Shown here piece after piece: positions 60,993 to 64,000 of a DNA stretch of 64,000 bases (positions are counted from its first letter, which is position 1; each line of letters opens with the position of its first letter). The notes under the pieces were generated by a model, which saw nothing but the letters and a program-made list of their open reading frames with translations, was not told the origin of the DNA and made no database searches. Source of the stretch: Myroides odoratimimus. Lineage in GTDB: Bacteria; Bacteroidota; Bacteroidia; Flavobacteriales; Flavobacteriaceae. The position numbers were made by a program, and so were the translations under genes. The stretch is from NCBI RefSeq assembly GCF_001485415.1, contig NZ_BCMQ01000001.1, forward strand, positions 248,001 to 312,000. Reading direction: 5' to 3'.

Positions 60993-61535
60993 CAACCATT
61001 TTCTACAGTTCCAAATGTACTTTTAAAAAAAATCAAACTTTTCTCCTTATTAAATTTGATAAAACTGAGTATCAACAACATAAAACATAAACTTTTTTTC
61101 ATTTTTTTTCCCTCTCTTCACACACCCCTTCCCTAAACAATCAAAATCACACTATCCGACACCATTATTCACCCTATTTTACCATAATAAATACATACTA
61201 TTCCCACAAAAAATAAGCCTCACCATCAAAAAAAACAGAAACAACAACCTATTTTACTCAAAAAAAACAAGTCCCATCTAATAAATCGCTCTCTTTACTC
61301 GTCCTAAAACAAGAAATTGAGTAATCCTCACCTCCATAAAAGAGCTACTCCTAAGATTATTTCTCCTCTATTAATACAATATGTCAAAGAACCTATGAAT
61401 TATAATTCACTGACAAAACTACACGATCATACATTCTTTATCTTACATACTGCTTATTATAGTCACTTCTGCATTATTTTGCCCTATTATGGTCACAACT
61501 ATTGGGACACTATACTCACTTCACTAGAATAGAGT
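60993..61535. other. AT-rich intergenic region with repeat D, copy 3
   Basis: No gene is supported. At 61481-61518 there is repeat D (CCCTATTATGGTCAC.AACTATTGGGACACTATACT). Homopolymer A and T runs make up much of the rest. Confidence 0.5.
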
Positions 61536-61540
61536 CAAAA

Positions 61541-61572
61541 AAAAAGACCCTCATTACTGAGAGTCTTCCTTT
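61541..61572 (-). terminator. Terminator after trxA
   Basis: AAGACTCTC / GAGGGTCTT stem (one G-U) with loop AGTAAT, followed by a run of T on the minus strand. Confidence 0.85.
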
Positions 61573-61593
61573 ATACTATATATATATCGAGGA

Positions 61594-61911
61594 TTATAAT
61601 AATCCTTCAATGAAATCTACATAAGTTTTCTTAGGTGCAACACCTACTTGACGTTGTACTACTTCACCATCTTTGAATACTAATACAGTAGGAATATTTC
61701 TAATACCGAATTTAGCAGCGAATTCTTGATTTGCATCAACATCTACTTTACCTACTACAGCTTTTCCTTCGTATTCTGAGCTGATCTCTTCGATTACTGG
61801 CCCTAACATTTTACAAGGTCCACACCATACTGCCCAAAAGTCAACCACTACGGGTTTGTCTGATTTTAATACTACTTCCTCGAAAGTAGCATCTGTTATT
61901 TCTAATGCCAT
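61594..61911 (-). CDS. trxA: Thioredoxin
   Basis: A 105-residue cytoplasmic thioredoxin with the classical fold and active site FWAVWCGPCKML (C30 and C33). VDVDANQEFAAKFGIRNIPT carries the cis-Pro, and GVAPKKTYVDFIEGLL ends it. It donates electrons to reductases such as ribonucleotide reductase. It follows dnaE on the same strand by 111 bases, a common order in Flavobacteriaceae. A terminator follows. Confidence 0.97.
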   Translation of the reverse strand: MALEITDATFEEVVLKSDKPVVVDFWAVWCGPCKMLGPVIEEISSEYEGKAVVGKVDVDANQEFAAKFGIRNIPTVLVFKDGEVVQRQVGVAPKKTYVDFIEGLL

Positions 61912-62022
61912 TATTCTTTGCTTTTTATATTATACCAACAAACTTAATAAAATTATTATAGTAATCGACCTACATACAATTTTTTTTATCTATAAAAGCA
62001 TTATCAAATAATATTGCTTTTA

Positions 62023-64000
62023 CTAGTTTAATTTAAAATCTACTTGTAAGGCTTCCAGTTCTTCTAGTAATTCTGCTGTGATATTCACTCTACTATTGCG
62101 ACTGGTAAACTCTAATCTATTCACTACTCTAAACTCTGGTACATCCACCGCTATAGGCTCATCCATATCAAAGCTTTCACTAGCACCATCCTCTTCATCT
62201 CCTTCATTCATTCTTAGCTGTGGCACTGCTACAGGAGTAGCTTCTTTCTCTATTCGTTCTACCTCTAGTACCTCGAAGTTTACAAAGCTATCCCCTTGAT
62301 ATCTACTAAAAGCATCTTTGATTAACTCCGCTTGCCTAGAAGCCACATCTTTTACGTTCATCACTACAGTAAGTTTCTTAGCATAAGTAGGGATTACTTC
62401 ATGTAATAACTTCATTTCCACAAACTGAATACGAGGCTCGCTCTTCTCTCCTGTATCTTTATTTACCCAACCATCCTTAACTAATATCTTAATGTATACA
62501 AATGTATTGTTTAATAAGAAATGTCTAAACTTCAAGAACTCCTCATTGAACATTCTGAACTCAAAGCTCTCGTCATAACCTTCTATGGTAAACATAGCCC
62601 AATCTTTCCCTTTAGCAGAAGTACGGAACTGTACATCACTAATCATTCCTCCGAACATCAGATTACGCCCTGTGAAAGGATTCAAGTCTGTCAACTCCTC
62701 TACCTTCACATTACAGAAATATCTCATCTCAAACTTAAAGTCATCTAAGGGATGTCCTGAGATATAGATACCTACTACCTCTTTCTCCTTCGCCAACTTC
62801 TCCATCGTACTCCATTCCTCACAGATAGGTAATAGAGGCTCAGGTATTTGTACCTCACTACTCTCACCAAATAGACTAAACTGAGAAGAATTATCGTTCT
62901 CCTGAGACTTAGCCCCATAGCGTATAGCTTTCTCTAAGAACACGATATTATCACTTGGGTCTGTGTGGAAGTACTGTGCTCTATGTGTGTTTTTAAAACA
63001 GTCAAAACCTCCTGCCAAAGCAAGGTTCTCGAACGCTTTCTTATTTGCTGATCTCAGATCTATCCTCTTCGCTAGGTCAAATACAGAAGTATATAACCCA
63101 TCTTTTCTATTCTCTACGATAGTGTTTACTGCCCCTTGACCTACTCCCTTGATTGCTCCCATACCGAAGCGAATCTCATAGTTATCATTTACTGTAAACT
63201 TGTAGAATGACTCATTCACATCAGGTCCTAATACTTGTAGCCCCATGCGCTTACACTCTTCCATGAAGAAGGTAACCGACTTGATATCATTCATATTATT
63301 AGACAGTACAGCCGCCATATACTCTGCAGGATAATGCGCCTTCAGATATGCTGTCTGATACGCTATCCATGCATAGCAGGTCGAGTGAGACTTGTTAAAC
63401 GCATAAGAAGCAAACGCTTCCCAGTCTTTCCATATCTTCTCTAGTGTAGTAGCATCATGTCCTTTAGCAGAAGCCTGCTCTACGAACTTTGGCTTCATCT
63501 TATCTAGTACATCCTTCTGTTTCTTACCCATCGCCTTACGCAGTACATCAGCCTCACCTTTAGTGAATCCAGCCAACTTCTGCGACAGAAGCATCACCTG
63601 CTCTTGATATACTGTAATACCGTACGTCTCCTGTAAGTATTCTTCACATGCATCTAAGTCATATACGATAGGCTCTTCCCCATTCTTACGACGAATAAAC
63701 GAAGGGATATACTCTAATGGCCCTGGACGATACAGCGCATTCATCGCTATCAGATCGGCAAACACGGTAGGCTTCAGCTCACGCATATACTTCTGCATAC
63801 CTGCAGACTCGTACTGAAACACCCCGATAGTCTCCCCTCTCTGGAACAGCTCGTAGGTCTTCACATCATCGATAGGTATCTTATCTGGGTCTATATCTAT
63901 ACCTGTACGATACTTCACCAGCTTAATCGTGTCCTTAATAAGGGTTAATGTTTTTAAACCTAAGAAGTCCATCTTTAGTAGACCTGCACTCTCTGCTACC
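62023..64000 (-). CDS. dnaE: DNA polymerase III subunit alpha, C-terminal part (partial)
   Basis: About 659 codons of the C-terminal end; the 5' part continues past the right edge. Visible are the end of the palm/finger region (AESAGLLKMDFLG, MNALYRPGPLEYIPSFIRRK, EQVMLLSQKLAGFTKGEADV, SYAFNKSHSTCYAWIAYQTA), then the helix-hairpin-helix region (IRFGMGAIKGVGQGAVNTIV) and the OB-fold domain (~400-480; LMFGGMISDVQFRTSAKGKD). The C-terminal tau-binding-like tail ends VDFKLN. It is the replicative polymerase catalytic subunit. Confidence 0.97.
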   Translation of the reverse strand, partial: VAESAGLLKMDFLGLKTLTLIKDTIKLVKYRTGIDIDPDKIPIDDVKTYELFQRGETIGVFQYESAGMQKYMRELKPTVFADLIAMNALYRPGPLEYIPSFIRRKNGEEPIVYDLDACEEYLQETYGITVYQEQVMLLSQKLAGFTKGEADVLRKAMGKKQKDVLDKMKPKFVEQASAKGHDATTLEKIWKDWEAFASYAFNKSHSTCYAWIAYQTAYLKAHYPAEYMAAVLSNNMNDIKSVTFFMEECKRMGLQVLGPDVNESFYKFTVNDNYEIRFGMGAIKGVGQGAVNTIVENRKDGLYTSVFDLAKRIDLRSANKKAFENLALAGGFDCFKNTHRAQYFHTDPSDNIVFLEKAIRYGAKSQENDNSSQFSLFGESSEVQIPEPLLPICEEWSTMEKLAKEKEVVGIYISGHPLDDFKFEMRYFCNVKVEELTDLNPFTGRNLMFGGMISDVQFRTSAKGKDWAMFTIEGYDESFEFRMFNEEFLKFRHFLLNNTFVYIKILVKDGWVNKDTGEKSEPRIQFVEMKLLHEVIPTYAKKLTVVMNVKDVASRQAELIKDAFSRYQGDSFVNFEVLEVERIEKEATPVAVPQLRMNEGDEEDGASESFDMDEPIAVDVPEFRVVNRLEFTSRNSRVNITAELLEELEALQVDFKLN

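Noticed and set aside
60359..61090. Frames reading AVWTGLEPATPCVTGMYSNQ over the tRNA-Asp genes
   Set aside because: They repeat once per tRNA copy and are antisense tRNA read as protein.
61317..61532. 71-aa plus-strand frame in the gap before trxA
   Set aside because: The composition looks random, it runs through repeat D, and it has no start signal or family similarity.

Overview
The window looks like chromosome from an AT-rich Bacteroidota, most likely a Flavobacteriaceae member close to Myroides. That is inferred from the low GC content, the repeated -7 promoter boxes of the Bacteroidota form TAnnTTTG, secreted proteins starting MKK..., SusC/BtuB-style surface lipoproteins, and families common in this group (DUF6266, TIGR04222, MepB, TonB_C proteins). 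Genus assignment is inference only. No rRNA, CRISPR array or intact insertion sequence was seen.

Layout. 1-18 kb is mostly housekeeping: two POT peptide transporters (the first only as a tail), a thioredoxin-like protein, ComEC, an NlpC/P60 peptidase, lpxB-(small membrane protein)-surE, a tail-specific protease paired with an Opp/Dpp-type permease, a GH25 lysozyme, MscS, a 268-bp tandem array of three tRNA-Leu(UAG) genes, an M20 peptidase, and a divergent AraC/cupin pair. 18-36 kb is accessory: a lone GT4 glycosyltransferase; a decayed hipBA locus that keeps its HTH gene and three phased operators; lipoprotein and unknown genes; a reverse transcriptase locus; several families of short intergenic repeats; and a small replication-initiator/ATPase module. 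37-49 kb holds transport and housekeeping genes (DMT exporter, flippase-like protein, ruvC-hemW-cyclase-MmcQ-MmcQ-GNAT) and a minus-strand BlaI/BlaR1 cluster followed by TonB_C-domain proteins. 52.8-59.6 kb is a cobalamin-riboswitch operon with a BtuB-like receptor, a BtuG-like propeller lipoprotein and three more surface lipoproteins. The window ends with three tRNA-Asp(GUC) genes, trxA and the 3' part of dnaE.

The strongest candidate for an undescribed system is at 26.2-31.2 kb. A UG/DRT-like reverse transcriptase (29237-30868, YSDD active site) is preceded by about 380 nt of highly structured non-coding sequence. Its ends are closed by a perfect 12-bp long-range stem (28839-28850 with 29210-29221). 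The stem starts just downstream of a -7 box that is half of a 20-bp perfect palindrome. The other half of the palindrome is an equally good -7 box facing a 467-aa unknown gene. Inside the RNA one frame is stop-free for 96 codons with almost no ATG, which recalls the non-coding template and concatemeric 'neo' reading frame of DRT2. The domains, stems and boxes are seen in the sequence; the defence role and the DRT2 resemblance are inference.

Other noteworthy signals are a degenerate HipA kinase whose catalytic Asp is Asn, direct 155-bp repeats that bracket the protease/permease pair, and a BlaI-type palindrome in front of the BlaIR/TonB_C cluster.
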